Assembly (NCBI RefSeq): GCF_943373825.1
Contig: NZ_CALSBP010000002.1
Location: forward strand, 1,973,501-2,037,500
Direction of reading: 5' to 3'
Source of the DNA: Aquimarina spinulae
GTDB taxonomy: Bacteria > Bacteroidota > Bacteroidia > Flavobacteriales > Flavobacteriaceae
Length of the DNA stretch: 64,000 nt
This document shows positions 26,365 to 35,091 of the stretch, piece after piece. Under the pieces are notes generated by a model. The model worked only from the letters and a program-made list of their open reading frames with translations. It ran no database searches and was not told the DNA's origin. Within the stretch, counting starts at the first letter, position 1. Each line of letters begins with the position of its first letter. Both the position numbers and the translations under genes were made by a program.

Positions 26365-27858
26365 ATGAAAACAATAAAATTAGTAACCGCATTTCTTTTG
26401 TTTGTAAATGTTTTACAGGCTCAGACAAAAAATGTTTTTTTAGAAAGAGAATTCTGGAAAACTAACCCTTCAATAGAAGTTATAGATCAGAAAATAACAG
26501 AAGGTAATGATGCAACGGCATTAAATAAAAATGGATTCGATGCTGTAGTATATGCTATTTTGGGAAACGCAGATAATGCAATAATAAAACACTTACTATC
26601 TAAAAAAGGGAATGATGTTAATAAGTTAACCCATGATAAAAGAACCTATGTGTTTTGGGCAGCTTATAAAGGAAATCTTGAATTGGTAAAACATCTCATT
26701 AATAATAATGCCAGATTAGATTTAAAAGATTCACACAATTTTTCACCATTAACTTTTGCTGCTGTCGCAGGACAAACTAATACAGAAATCTACGATGTAT
26801 TTATAAAAAACGGGATTGATGTTAAAAGTGATTTAGATGAAAAAGGAGCCAATGCTTTATTACTATTAATTGGTCATTTAAAAGATTTTGAACTTGTAGA
26901 TTATTTTGCAAGCAAAGGGCTTAACCTTGATAGCGTAGACAACCATGGAAACGGAGCTTTTAACTATACAGCTTATAAGGGCAACAAAACCATGTTGGAG
27001 TTATTAATAAAAAAGGGATTGCCATATAAAAATCCAAGTGCCAACGGGGATAACGCTATTTTGGCAGCTACTATAGGCTCACGTAGCGGTTATAATCCAT
27101 TGAGTTTTATCAAGTACTTAGAAGGTTTAGGCATTAACCCGAACATTACTAATAAAGATGGAATAACACCACTGCATAACATCGCTTATGGTAATAAAGA
27201 CTTAAACACATTCAACTACTTTTTAGATAAAGGGGTAAATAGTAATCAAAAGGATGATAAAGGTAATACTCCTTTGTTAAATGCATCTCATAACAATACC
27301 TTAGAGGTAATAAAATTATTGGTAAAAAAGACAAATGATATAAATACCACTAATAAAGATGAGCATTCTGCATTAACCAATGCAATAAAAAACAACACAA
27401 TAGATGTGGTTGATTTTTTAATTAGTCAAAAAGCCGATGTAAATGTAATCGATTCTAAAGGAAATAATTTGGTGTACTACACACTAAAATCGTATAATCC
27501 CAACAAGGTTGATCAATTCAAAAAGAAAATAGCCGCTTTGACTAAAAAAGGATTTGATATTGCCAAGCCTCAAAAAAACGGAAATACATTATATCATTTA
27601 GCCATAGAGAAAAACGACCTGGAATTATTAAAAATGATTCCTGATTATAATATCGATATCAATGCTAAGAATAAAGAGGGAATTACAGTCTTACATAAAG
27701 CAGCAATGAGTGCTAAGAATAATAAAATCTTAGCCTATTTATTATCGATTGGAGCCGATAAGACTATTAAAACTGATTTTGAAGAATCTGCATTTGATTT
27801 GGCAAGTGAAAATGAAGTATTAAAGGGAAACAACGTAGATTTAAATTTTTTAAAATAA
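26365..27858 (+). CDS. Exported ankyrin-repeat protein
   Basis: The start at 26365 (MKTIKLVTAFLLFVNVLQAQ) gives a signal peptide and 497 residues; a longer frame upstream overlaps the receptor gene. From about residue 60 to the end there are roughly a dozen ankyrin repeats ('NGFDAVVYAILGNADNAIIKHLLSKKG', 'DGITPLHNIAYGNKDLNTFNYFLDKG'-type). Ankyrin arrays are protein-binding scaffolds; in this operon it may link the receptor to periplasmic partners. It starts 10 bp after the receptor stop. Confidence 0.8.
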   Translation: MKTIKLVTAFLLFVNVLQAQTKNVFLEREFWKTNPSIEVIDQKITEGNDATALNKNGFDAVVYAILGNADNAIIKHLLSKKGNDVNKLTHDKRTYVFWAAYKGNLELVKHLINNNARLDLKDSHNFSPLTFAAVAGQTNTEIYDVFIKNGIDVKSDLDEKGANALLLLIGHLKDFELVDYFASKGLNLDSVDNHGNGAFNYTAYKGNKTMLELLIKKGLPYKNPSANGDNAILAATIGSRSGYNPLSFIKYLEGLGINPNITNKDGITPLHNIAYGNKDLNTFNYFLDKGVNSNQKDDKGNTPLLNASHNNTLEVIKLLVKKTNDINTTNKDEHSALTNAIKNNTIDVVDFLISQKADVNVIDSKGNNLVYYTLKSYNPNKVDQFKKKIAALTKKGFDIAKPQKNGNTLYHLAIEKNDLELLKMIPDYNIDINAKNKEGITVLHKAAMSAKNNKILAYLLSIGADKTIKTDFEESAFDLASENEVLKGNNVDLNFLK

Positions 27859-27859
27859 A

Positions 27860-28354
27860 ATGAAAAAAATAGTAACATTTAGACTGTTTCCGATAATAGC
27901 ATTTGCCATTTTTACAGTATTTGGGTTTAAAAGTACTACAGATAGTAGTCCTTATAAATGCATGATACAAATGACAAATTACACGGGAGAAGGTGCATAT
28001 ATAGTTATTTCTTTATTAGACCCGAACGGAAACTACGAAAAAACACTATTTGTACAAGGTGATGATGAAGAATGGTATCATGATATTACAGATTGGTGGA
28101 AATTCTATGGAAAAAAACGTCAAGACATTGATGCGATCACAGGAGCAACTGTAAGTGGCGGTGGACGATCTATCAATATTATTGAAATTGAAAACGATAA
28201 GATAGACTCTGGCTATAAAATACGTTTTGAAACCGCTGTAGAAGATCAAGAGTATTATAAAGATGATGTAGAGTTTGAGTTAACATCGGAAACTGTAAAA
28301 AGTAAAATTGAAGGAAAAGGATTTATACGATATATTCGTATGATGCCACAATAA
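27860..28354 (+). CDS. DUF2271 protein with flavinylation-like motif
   Basis: A 164-residue protein with an N-terminal hydrophobic segment (about 8-22) that exports or anchors it. The core ('EEWYHDITDWWKFYGKKRQ', then 'DAITGATVSGG' at about 92-102) matches the DUF2271 family, whose DxxTGATxS-type motif resembles the site where ApbE attaches FMN to a Thr or Ser. Known family context: extracytosolic electron transfer with PepSY membrane proteins. It begins 1 bp after the ankyrin gene and precedes the PepSY reductase. Actual flavinylation is inference. Confidence 0.75.
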   Translation: MKKIVTFRLFPIIAFAIFTVFGFKSTTDSSPYKCMIQMTNYTGEGAYIVISLLDPNGNYEKTLFVQGDDEEWYHDITDWWKFYGKKRQDIDAITGATVSGGGRSINIIEIENDKIDSGYKIRFETAVEDQEYYKDDVEFELTSETVKSKIEGKGFIRYIRMMPQ

Positions 28355-28366
28355 CAATACGATTAA

Positions 28367-30568
28367 ATGACGATTTCAATTTGGAGATATAGCCACCTTG
28401 CTTTGGCTATATCTTCATTTGCTTTTATACTTATAGCCTCTTTAACAGGGATTATTTTAGCATTCGAACCTATATCGAATCAGCTAGAGCCTTATGCTGC
28501 AAACAACACAAAAAATCTCACTCTTGCACAAACCATAACAGTATTACAAAAACATTATGGTGAAATAATTGAAATTGAAATCGATAATAATGATTTTGTG
28601 TCAGCCTCAGTAATTACCAAAGAAGGAGACAACAAAACCCTTTATGTCGATCCTTTAACGGGTAAAAAGGTAGGCGATATTATCGAAAAAGCTCCTGTTT
28701 TTAAGTTTGCGACCAACCTACATCGTTCTTTATTTCTAAAAAGTACTGGTCGTTTTTTTGTGGGACTAGTTTCTTTTATATTATTTTTAATTGCAACAAC
28801 CGGAGTTCTTTTAATTATTAAAAGACAACAAGGTATACGTCGTTTTTTTTCTAAAGTTATAAAAGAGAATTTTGAACAATATTACCACATACAAATAGGT
28901 AGATTAACATTAATTCCTATCATTATAATAGCCCTAACTGGTGTATACTTGTCACTAGAAAAATTTTCACTGCTACCATCCAATATCGTTAAACATCAAA
29001 TAGATTTTGAGAATATAAAAGAAACCCCCAAACAGCAAATCAAAGATTTTGAAGTTTTTAATCAAATACGGTTAAAACATGTTAGAAAAGTAGAATTCCC
29101 CTTTTCTGATGATCCCGAAGATTATTTTCATATAAAACTATCTGATAGAGAATTGAATATTAATCAAGTTACAGGCGAAATATTAAGCGAAGTAGCGTAT
29201 CCTTTTAATACATTACTATCACATTGGAGCTTGGTGTTGCATACAGGTCAAGGAAGCATATTATGGTCTGTCATACTACTTATTTCCAGCTGTTCTATTT
29301 TGTTCTTTATGTATTCAGGTTTTTTAATGACTATAAAACGAAGAAAGAAAAGCCTAGTACTAAAAAATGTGTATCATAAAGACAAATCCGAATACATCAT
29401 TCTGGTTGGTTCAGAAACCGGAAATACATTTAATTATGCAAGACTCTTCTATGATGCTTTAATTGATTTGGAAAAAACAGTCTTTATTTCAGAATTAAAC
29501 AAGTATTCCTCCTATAAAAAAGCAGAGCATTTAATCGTATTTACAGCAACTTATGGTAAAGGAGAACCTCCTACCAATGCGAAAAGTTTTGAGCAATCTT
29601 TTAAAAAAATCGAACCCAAAAAAGAAATGAAATTTTCGGTTGTTGGTTTTGGTTCATTAGCGTATCCAGATTTTTGTAAATATGCGATAGACATTGACAA
29701 AATGTTACAATCTCACCCAAAATTTAAATCGACTACAGAACCATACCCTATAAACAATCAATCTTATGAATCTTTTAAAGATTGGTCTTTAAAATGGGGA
29801 GAAAAGATTGATTTACCAATACAGGTAAAACAGTTACAAAAGGCCACAAAATCTAAAAATAATAAACGGTTCTCTGTTGTTCATAGATCCCCACTAAATA
29901 TTGACAATACATTTATACTGCGTTTACGTCCAGAAGAGAAAATACGGTTTACATCAGGAGATCTGCTAGCTTTTTATCCAGAAAACGATGCTGTCGAACG
30001 CCTATACTCTATTGGTAAAATTGATGACGATATTCTTTTGAGTATTAAAAAACATGAATTTGGTATATGTTCGACTTATTTTAGTGAGCTTAACAAAAAC
30101 GATAGCATAACGGCATCAATAAAGCGAAATCCTGATTTTAATTTCCCAACCTATGCAAAAGAGGTTATTATGATTGCAAACGGAACAGGAATAGCTCCTT
30201 TTTTAGGAATGATTAGTAAAAACAATAAGAAAGTAAGAACACATCTATTTTGGGGAGGAAGAAATAAACAATCTAATGAATTGTATAACGAAATAATTCA
30301 GGACAGTTTAAAAAACAATAATTTAACTACATTTTATCCTGCCTATTCAAGAGCTCAACCAGAAAAAATATATGTACAACATGTACTAAAAAGAAATAGT
30401 AATCTAATCACAAAAACATTAGATAAAAACGGAGTTATCCTAATTTGTGGGTCTGTTATTATGCAAAAAGAGGTTATTAATCTCTTAGACAAAATATGTA
30501 AAGAAGTTAATAATAAACCAATACGTTATTATCAAAATAAAGGGCAACTTAAAATGGATTGTTACTAA
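28367..30568 (+). CDS. PepSY-flavodoxin-NADPH reductase fusion (ferric/flavin reductase)
   Basis: 733 residues. The N-terminal 330 residues form a PepSY membrane region with four hydrophobic segments and conserved histidines ('HLHRSLFLKSTGRF'-like, 'HWSLVLHTGQG'). A flavodoxin domain follows (about 345-490, 'ILVGSETGNTFNYARLFYDAL', 'FTATYGKGEPPTNA'), then a sulfite-reductase-type FAD/NAD(P) module (about 505-733, 'ERLYSIGK', 'MIANGTGIAPFLGMI'). It likely moves electrons from cytosolic NADPH through FMN/FAD to membrane haem and then to periplasmic acceptors such as ferric complexes. Last gene of the operon, convergent with the glycosyltransferase gene. Confidence 0.85.
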   Translation: MTISIWRYSHLALAISSFAFILIASLTGIILAFEPISNQLEPYAANNTKNLTLAQTITVLQKHYGEIIEIEIDNNDFVSASVITKEGDNKTLYVDPLTGKKVGDIIEKAPVFKFATNLHRSLFLKSTGRFFVGLVSFILFLIATTGVLLIIKRQQGIRRFFSKVIKENFEQYYHIQIGRLTLIPIIIIALTGVYLSLEKFSLLPSNIVKHQIDFENIKETPKQQIKDFEVFNQIRLKHVRKVEFPFSDDPEDYFHIKLSDRELNINQVTGEILSEVAYPFNTLLSHWSLVLHTGQGSILWSVILLISSCSILFFMYSGFLMTIKRRKKSLVLKNVYHKDKSEYIILVGSETGNTFNYARLFYDALIDLEKTVFISELNKYSSYKKAEHLIVFTATYGKGEPPTNAKSFEQSFKKIEPKKEMKFSVVGFGSLAYPDFCKYAIDIDKMLQSHPKFKSTTEPYPINNQSYESFKDWSLKWGEKIDLPIQVKQLQKATKSKNNKRFSVVHRSPLNIDNTFILRLRPEEKIRFTSGDLLAFYPENDAVERLYSIGKIDDDILLSIKKHEFGICSTYFSELNKNDSITASIKRNPDFNFPTYAKEVIMIANGTGIAPFLGMISKNNKKVRTHLFWGGRNKQSNELYNEIIQDSLKNNNLTTFYPAYSRAQPEKIYVQHVLKRNSNLITKTLDKNGVILICGSVIMQKEVINLLDKICKEVNNKPIRYYQNKGQLKMDCY

Positions 30569-30597
30569 TTCTTAATCCAGTCACTAACAATTATATT

Positions 30598-32286
30598 TTA
30601 ATGATTTTGAATTTTTAAATAGCCATATTTTAATAGCCACATGATGTGTTTTCCTACTTTTTCTGAAGATATCGTATCACTCTTTATTTGTTTCTTCAAC
30701 ATACCAAACTCCTGACTTGTATAACCTCCAAAGGTACTTAGCACACTATATAAAATAGGGGTCGAAAGATGATTAAACGAATCGTAATAAGAAATAAGAG
30801 ATTCTTCCTTACTAACTATTCTTTTCCCTTGTTCAGAAAGGATTATTTGTGTGGTATCACTTATTCTTTTTGAAGCATAATGATTGAAATTTTTATAAAA
30901 GGCCGGAATCTCATATGTTTTAATAAAATCTATAGTTGCATTCTGTTTACTGGCTCTTTCTAATTGTTTTTCCCAAAGTTGTTCGTGTAAGTAAATACTA
31001 TTTTTCCAGTCATAAATTTTTAAAGCTCGTTCTCTAGAGTTTTTACTCATTTTTAAGCATAGAGATGGAAAATCCAAAAGCATTTGCAATGCTTGTTGAT
31101 AAGCTTCCAAATCAATAGCTACAGTCTGGGCAAACTCAAAATGATCGATCAGATTGTAATTATCGTACATCCCTGATTTTAGTGTTATTTCCTCATCCAG
31201 ATCACACATATACGTAGGAATCAAGAAACCAGTTTCACCATGTTTTACGGTATCTTTATACCCATTCCAATCAGATACCACCTGTGGTACTCCACAAGCC
31301 ATAGCTTCTATAGGAGTAATGCCAAAAGTTTCCTGGATATTATCTGCAGGAGAAACAAATACATCTGCACAAGAATGATATAAGTGACGTTTGGATACAG
31401 GCAAGGGCCTAATTAAAATGATATGGTCATTTAATTGAAGGTCATGAATACATTCATCAATGATTTTGTTAAAAATATCTTCTCCGGCTCCCCCGAGTGC
31501 TAGCCTTATTTTCTTTTCAGGATTGTTCTTTATAAGATTTTGAACAACCAATAATAATGGTAGTAAATCTGCTTTATCAAGCGGTGAAATTCTTCCAATC
31601 CATAATATAATAAATGCGTCTAATGGAAGTCCAAGTTCACATCTCACCTCTTTTTTATCTCTTGGTTTAAAAATAGTAGTATCGATTCCTATAGGAATTA
31701 CCTCTGTATTACCTTTAAAACTTAAATCGATGTTATGTGAATCTTTTAGCCTTTCACTAACATGATCAAAAATAGTGTTCAATGCTTTTTGGGCTGCTGT
31801 GCTGGTACATATCATCGTATCATAATCATATGTTTTTTTCAACAGAATTTCTAAATACCAATCATGTAAAAGATATTGATAACTTAATACATGAAAAGTA
31901 GCACTTATCGGATAGGCTTTTGCGCTATATCGATTTCGCAAAGAAATTGCTTTAGAGAAGTCTGCATCAGTTTCATGCCAGATATCAAAATCAAACGTAC
32001 TATTTTTCTCCTTTATATCATTAATATCCTTAATTGTAATAGATATATCTTTTCGCTGATTACCAATATCTAATAATTTCCTACGATCATTAAAGGTGTT
32101 TTTAAAAAAATCGAAAGTTTGATAAAATTGATAATTCCTTGGTTTACCATGTACAAGTAATCCCTTTAGAAAATCATTCACAGCGATATCTCTTCCGAAT
32201 ATAGTTTCTCCTTCTTTAACAGGAGGGTAACTATTAAGATATATCCCTAGATCATTTTTTTTAACAGCAGACTTCTTTGTCATCAT
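30598..32286 (-). CDS. GT4-family glycosyltransferase with C-terminal extension
   Basis: 562 residues. GT-B fold features: 'IILWIGRISPLDKADLLPLLLVV' (about 220-245) and the donor-site signature 'FVSPADNIQETFGITPIEAMACGVPQVVSDW' (about 310-342) with the paired Glu residues. The last roughly 110 residues are beyond the usual GT4 end and finish with a winged-helix-like segment ('KVGKHIMWLLKYGYLKI'). It overlaps the asparagine-synthetase-like gene by 4 bp (ATGA), so the two are translationally coupled. With the 46-residue peptide gene upstream, peptide glycosylation is a reasonable hypothesis; polysaccharide work is the alternative. Confidence 0.8.
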   Translation of the reverse strand: MMTKKSAVKKNDLGIYLNSYPPVKEGETIFGRDIAVNDFLKGLLVHGKPRNYQFYQTFDFFKNTFNDRRKLLDIGNQRKDISITIKDINDIKEKNSTFDFDIWHETDADFSKAISLRNRYSAKAYPISATFHVLSYQYLLHDWYLEILLKKTYDYDTMICTSTAAQKALNTIFDHVSERLKDSHNIDLSFKGNTEVIPIGIDTTIFKPRDKKEVRCELGLPLDAFIILWIGRISPLDKADLLPLLLVVQNLIKNNPEKKIRLALGGAGEDIFNKIIDECIHDLQLNDHIILIRPLPVSKRHLYHSCADVFVSPADNIQETFGITPIEAMACGVPQVVSDWNGYKDTVKHGETGFLIPTYMCDLDEEITLKSGMYDNYNLIDHFEFAQTVAIDLEAYQQALQMLLDFPSLCLKMSKNSRERALKIYDWKNSIYLHEQLWEKQLERASKQNATIDFIKTYEIPAFYKNFNHYASKRISDTTQIILSEQGKRIVSKEESLISYYDSFNHLSTPILYSVLSTFGGYTSQEFGMLKKQIKSDTISSEKVGKHIMWLLKYGYLKIQNH

Positions 32287-33926
32287 ATTATTACTAAATT
32301 TTCATTTTGTTTAGCAACCAAAGAACGCATGGTATATTCTAATGCTATTACTGTGTAAAAATCAATATTTGAATATTTGCTCGCTCCTTTATCATTAATA
32401 TGTTCTTGATAAGCATTTATGAATTTTTTCGGTTCTATATACCCTAAATCTGCCAAATACGAATTTTTAAAAAGCTTATTTACCTGATATTTTGATTGTT
32501 GCAATGCATGAAACATGACAGGGCCAAAATCTTCTGGTTTTTTGGGGTGGGTAATCTTTTTAGAGCAACCAGATTGTGCGAGAAATTCTCGTTGTAATCT
32601 TCGATTTTTTCGCCAGGAAAAAGGAAGGCTTCTACAAAAATTAATAAGTTCGGGAGTACAATAGGGGCTTACTGGCCAAATATTATTAGAAAGATATACA
32701 GGAGAACCATATGCCACAGCTTCTACAGATGAATCAGGCATTAATGATTTAGGTGCTCTTTTTATCGAATTTACTGTATCAGAGTATGTTTCATATAAAT
32801 CATCTTTTATAAACAAAGGCACTTCATTTCTTTGTAAATGCGCACTAGACATATATGATTTTTTGTCTTCGTTATCCATTTCATTCCAATAGGGAAAAAA
32901 TAATTCATCACCGCCAAAGCCTGTAAATAACAGATCATTTTTATTTTGTTTGGCCAAGGATAACAAATGATTAAATGCGGCATGATAACACCCTTCCCAA
33001 GGAACCATTTCTGCATTAGTTATCCTATAACTATTTCTAGAAAAAGGTAAAAAATCTTCAATATGTATGCTTGTATCGTCATATCCAAACCTGGCAATAA
33101 ATTCATTTCTTCGCGATATTTGAGCACCTTTATATTCGTCCATTACCAGCAAACCATAAGTTTGTAACTTAGTAGATGTTAAAGACGAAGCTATAATAGA
33201 GATAATCCCAGAATCAAGACCACTACTCAATTCTGTCGATATGGTTTTTACATCATTATGTATCCACCGTTTCATAGAATGATTAAGAATTTCTTTAAAC
33301 ATCCCAACAACATCGGCATCGGGTTTAAGCTCTCTAGCAAAAGGTTGTTCGAGAGATAGTGGATATGTAATTTCTAAAGTATCATTCCCACTCCAATGTG
33401 CTACAGATCGCTCTGTTAGTCTATGCATTTTCGGGAATATTGTTTTTTTTGAATATGGTCTGTAGTATGTAATAAGATAATGAGAGGCTAATTCTTTATC
33501 TAATGTTAGCGAAGAAAGATGTTTGTAATGTTCTTTGGGATTCCAATGCCCTAATAATTTATTATTACTTTCTACCAAATAGATTGGGGCAACTCCCCAT
33601 TTTCCTGTATGAATAGTAATGGTATTGCTATCTATTAAAAGAGAAATATAATGCAGTGACCACTGTCTAAGGTTTTTTGTTACTTCATGAAACTCGTTAT
33701 CACAAACAATACGTAATGTACTCTTTTTAGTTTCTTTAGTTATTATCTGGGCATTACGTTCTCTAACAACAAATAGATATTGTGTTCCATTAGTAATAGC
33801 AAAAGATTCTAACGATTGATGTGTAAATGGTTCTATACTACTCTCATCAAAACACCATCCTTTTGGTGTTGCAGCACAAGGATAAATAATATCTTTTATA
33901 TCAATCGAAAAACTAATCATAAGCAA
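32283..33926 (-). CDS. Asparagine-synthetase-like enzyme without glutaminase cysteine
   Basis: 547 residues. The C-terminal domain has the ATP pyrophosphatase loop SSGLDS (234-239) and 'GFGGDEL' (336-342), as in asparagine synthetase, beta-lactam synthetase and lasso-peptide cyclases. The N-terminal part keeps a degenerate glutaminase-like fold but starts MLMISFS, lacking the catalytic Cys2, so glutamine is not the nitrogen donor. Expected chemistry: adenylation of a carboxylate and amide formation. It follows a peptide gene and is coupled to a glycosyltransferase. Start at 33926; Met3 is an alternative. Confidence 0.8.
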   Translation of the reverse strand: MLMISFSIDIKDIIYPCAATPKGWCFDESSIEPFTHQSLESFAITNGTQYLFVVRERNAQIITKETKKSTLRIVCDNEFHEVTKNLRQWSLHYISLLIDSNTITIHTGKWGVAPIYLVESNNKLLGHWNPKEHYKHLSSLTLDKELASHYLITYYRPYSKKTIFPKMHRLTERSVAHWSGNDTLEITYPLSLEQPFARELKPDADVVGMFKEILNHSMKRWIHNDVKTISTELSSGLDSGIISIIASSLTSTKLQTYGLLVMDEYKGAQISRRNEFIARFGYDDTSIHIEDFLPFSRNSYRITNAEMVPWEGCYHAAFNHLLSLAKQNKNDLLFTGFGGDELFFPYWNEMDNEDKKSYMSSAHLQRNEVPLFIKDDLYETYSDTVNSIKRAPKSLMPDSSVEAVAYGSPVYLSNNIWPVSPYCTPELINFCRSLPFSWRKNRRLQREFLAQSGCSKKITHPKKPEDFGPVMFHALQQSKYQVNKLFKNSYLADLGYIEPKKFINAYQEHINDKGASKYSNIDFYTVIALEYTMRSLVAKQNENLVII

Positions 33927-34056
33927 AAAGATGAGACTGTCTTAAAAATCTCTTTTTATACTATTTTGAGTCTAATGATTCAATACATTCCTGCTATAAT
34001 CTATTTGACAAATAGGATTGTTTACATTTTTAAAGCAGCCTCATCTTATATTTATG
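33927..34056 (-). other. Spacer between peptide and synthetase genes with inverted repeat
   Basis: AAGATGAGACTG-like sequence next to the synthetase start (about 33929-33940) is reversed near 34032-34047 (CAGCCTCATCTT). On the transcript these could pair to form a long-range stem that modulates read-through from the abundant peptide message into the enzyme genes. Weak but typical of precursor-enzyme spacing. Confidence 0.3.
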
Positions 34057-34197
34057 TTATCCATTCTTTTTACCTTGAGCATCTCTGTCTCCATCTCTTT
34101 TTCCTCTCAATTCTATCATTGAAGAGTTTCTTTCTGGAGAGAAAGTTTTGTTCTTAAAAAGATCTTCTCCCGTAGGAATATTACTGTTAATTTTCAT
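34057..34197 (-). CDS. 46-residue candidate RiPP precursor peptide
   Basis: ATG at 34197 to TAA at 34057 encodes 46 residues: a leader-like half (MKINSNIPTGEDLFKNKTF), then SPERNSSMIEL, and a polar C-terminus rich in Gly, Asp, Arg and Lys ('RGKRDGDRDAQGKKNG'). It lies 130 bp upstream of the asparagine-synthetase-like gene on the same strand and has a well-spaced promoter. A Gly followed seven residues later by Asp would allow a lasso-type ring, but no B1/B2 leader-binding or protease genes are nearby. Precursor status is inference from size, composition and context. Confidence 0.55.
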   Translation of the reverse strand: MKINSNIPTGEDLFKNKTFSPERNSSMIELRGKRDGDRDAQGKKNG

Positions 34198-34231
34198 AAT
34201 ATAAAGTTTTAATAATTAATGATTTATATCA

Positions 34232-34261
34232 TAAATGTAACTTATCCATGATAGATAACAA
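34232..34261 (-). promoter_or_regulatory. Bacteroidota promoter for the peptide gene
   Basis: On the minus strand, TTG (complement of 34259-34261) is followed by exactly 19 bases and then TACATTTA (complement of 34232-34239). This matches TTG-N19-TAnnTTTG except for the last base. Transcription would start about 30 bp upstream of the ATG at 34197, which supports the 46-residue gene as real. Confidence 0.55.
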
Positions 34262-34424
34262 ATACGTATTTATACCTGAAATTTTAAACCTTTGAGTACT
34301 ATTTATAAAATAATTGAGAAAAAGTATTTTATATAAAATGATGATATTCTAAAAAACAATTCTATAGGATTTGTGAGTTTACTTTTGCAAGTATTTTGCT
34401 TATAATAGTATAATCAAATCAAAC

Positions 34425-34458
34425 AAAAAAAACCTGACAAGTTAAACTCATCAGGTTT
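34425..34458 (-). terminator. Terminator of the DUF6438 gene
   Basis: An 8-bp stem AAACCTGA / TCAGGTTT (34430-34437 and 34451-34458) is followed, on the minus strand, by a run of T (plus-strand A tract at 34425-34432). It lies about 115 bp after the stop of the leftward gene at 34573 and separates it from the peptide operon. Confidence 0.65.
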
Positions 34459-34572
34459 ATAAATAGACACTAAATTAAGGGCAACCTTTACAAATCAAAT
34501 CATTACTACTTATTATTAACCCCTTAATTTCCTCTATTTTTAAAGATATCTAGTTCAAGGCCTACCCAAAAA

Positions 34573-35028
34573 CTATCCTTCTTTATTTCCACCACTTTCG
34601 TAACCCATTGTGATGTTATCTATTGCATTTTTTAATGTAGTATCAATTTCTTTTAGGGCACCATCAATTCTAGAAGAATAATATTTATATTCTTTACCAT
34701 TAAAACGTAATGTAGTAATTGGCTTATCTCTCACTTTTTTAAAAGCCAAACCTTCGTATGAGTCTTTATTCAACATCGTTTTTAACGCTCTAAATTCCTG
34801 TTCTTCTAGCTTAGCTTTTATATTTCCTTTTACAGAAACGTGATGTATTCCCGAGTAAGAAACCGAGCCATCTTCATATATCCATACATCATACACCGGG
34901 CATTTTCCCATACAAGATCCTTTTGAATAATATACTAGTGCTTCATCTTCTGAAGTATTTGCAGTAGCATTTTTGGTGGATTGACAAGAAAAGCTTACCA
35001 TTATTAGTATTATCATTACATATTTCAT
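34573..35028 (-). CDS. DUF6438 lipoprotein
   Basis: 151 residues with lipoprotein signal ('MVSFSC', Cys15). The core 'VYYSKGSCMGKCPVYDVWIYEDGSVSYSGI' followed by 'KPITTLRFNG' matches the DUF6438 family of Bacteroidota cell-surface or periplasmic proteins. Two conserved cysteines in 'CMGKC'. Function unknown. It is 63 bp downstream of the metallopeptidase lipoprotein gene and probably in one transcript with it. Confidence 0.7.
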   Translation of the reverse strand: MKYVMIILIMVSFSCQSTKNATANTSEDEALVYYSKGSCMGKCPVYDVWIYEDGSVSYSGIHHVSVKGNIKAKLEEQEFRALKTMLNKDSYEGLAFKKVRDKPITTLRFNGKEYKYYSSRIDGALKEIDTTLKNAIDNITMGYESGGNKEG

Positions 35029-35091
35029 GCGCTATCTTTTTTAAGTAGTAGTGGTTTGAATGATTAAATCACTACTACAGTTTTTATCATT

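Noticed and set aside
30598..34197. Complete lasso-peptide cluster
   Set aside because: No leader-binding (B1) or transglutaminase-like protease (B2) gene lies nearby, so lasso type cannot be claimed.
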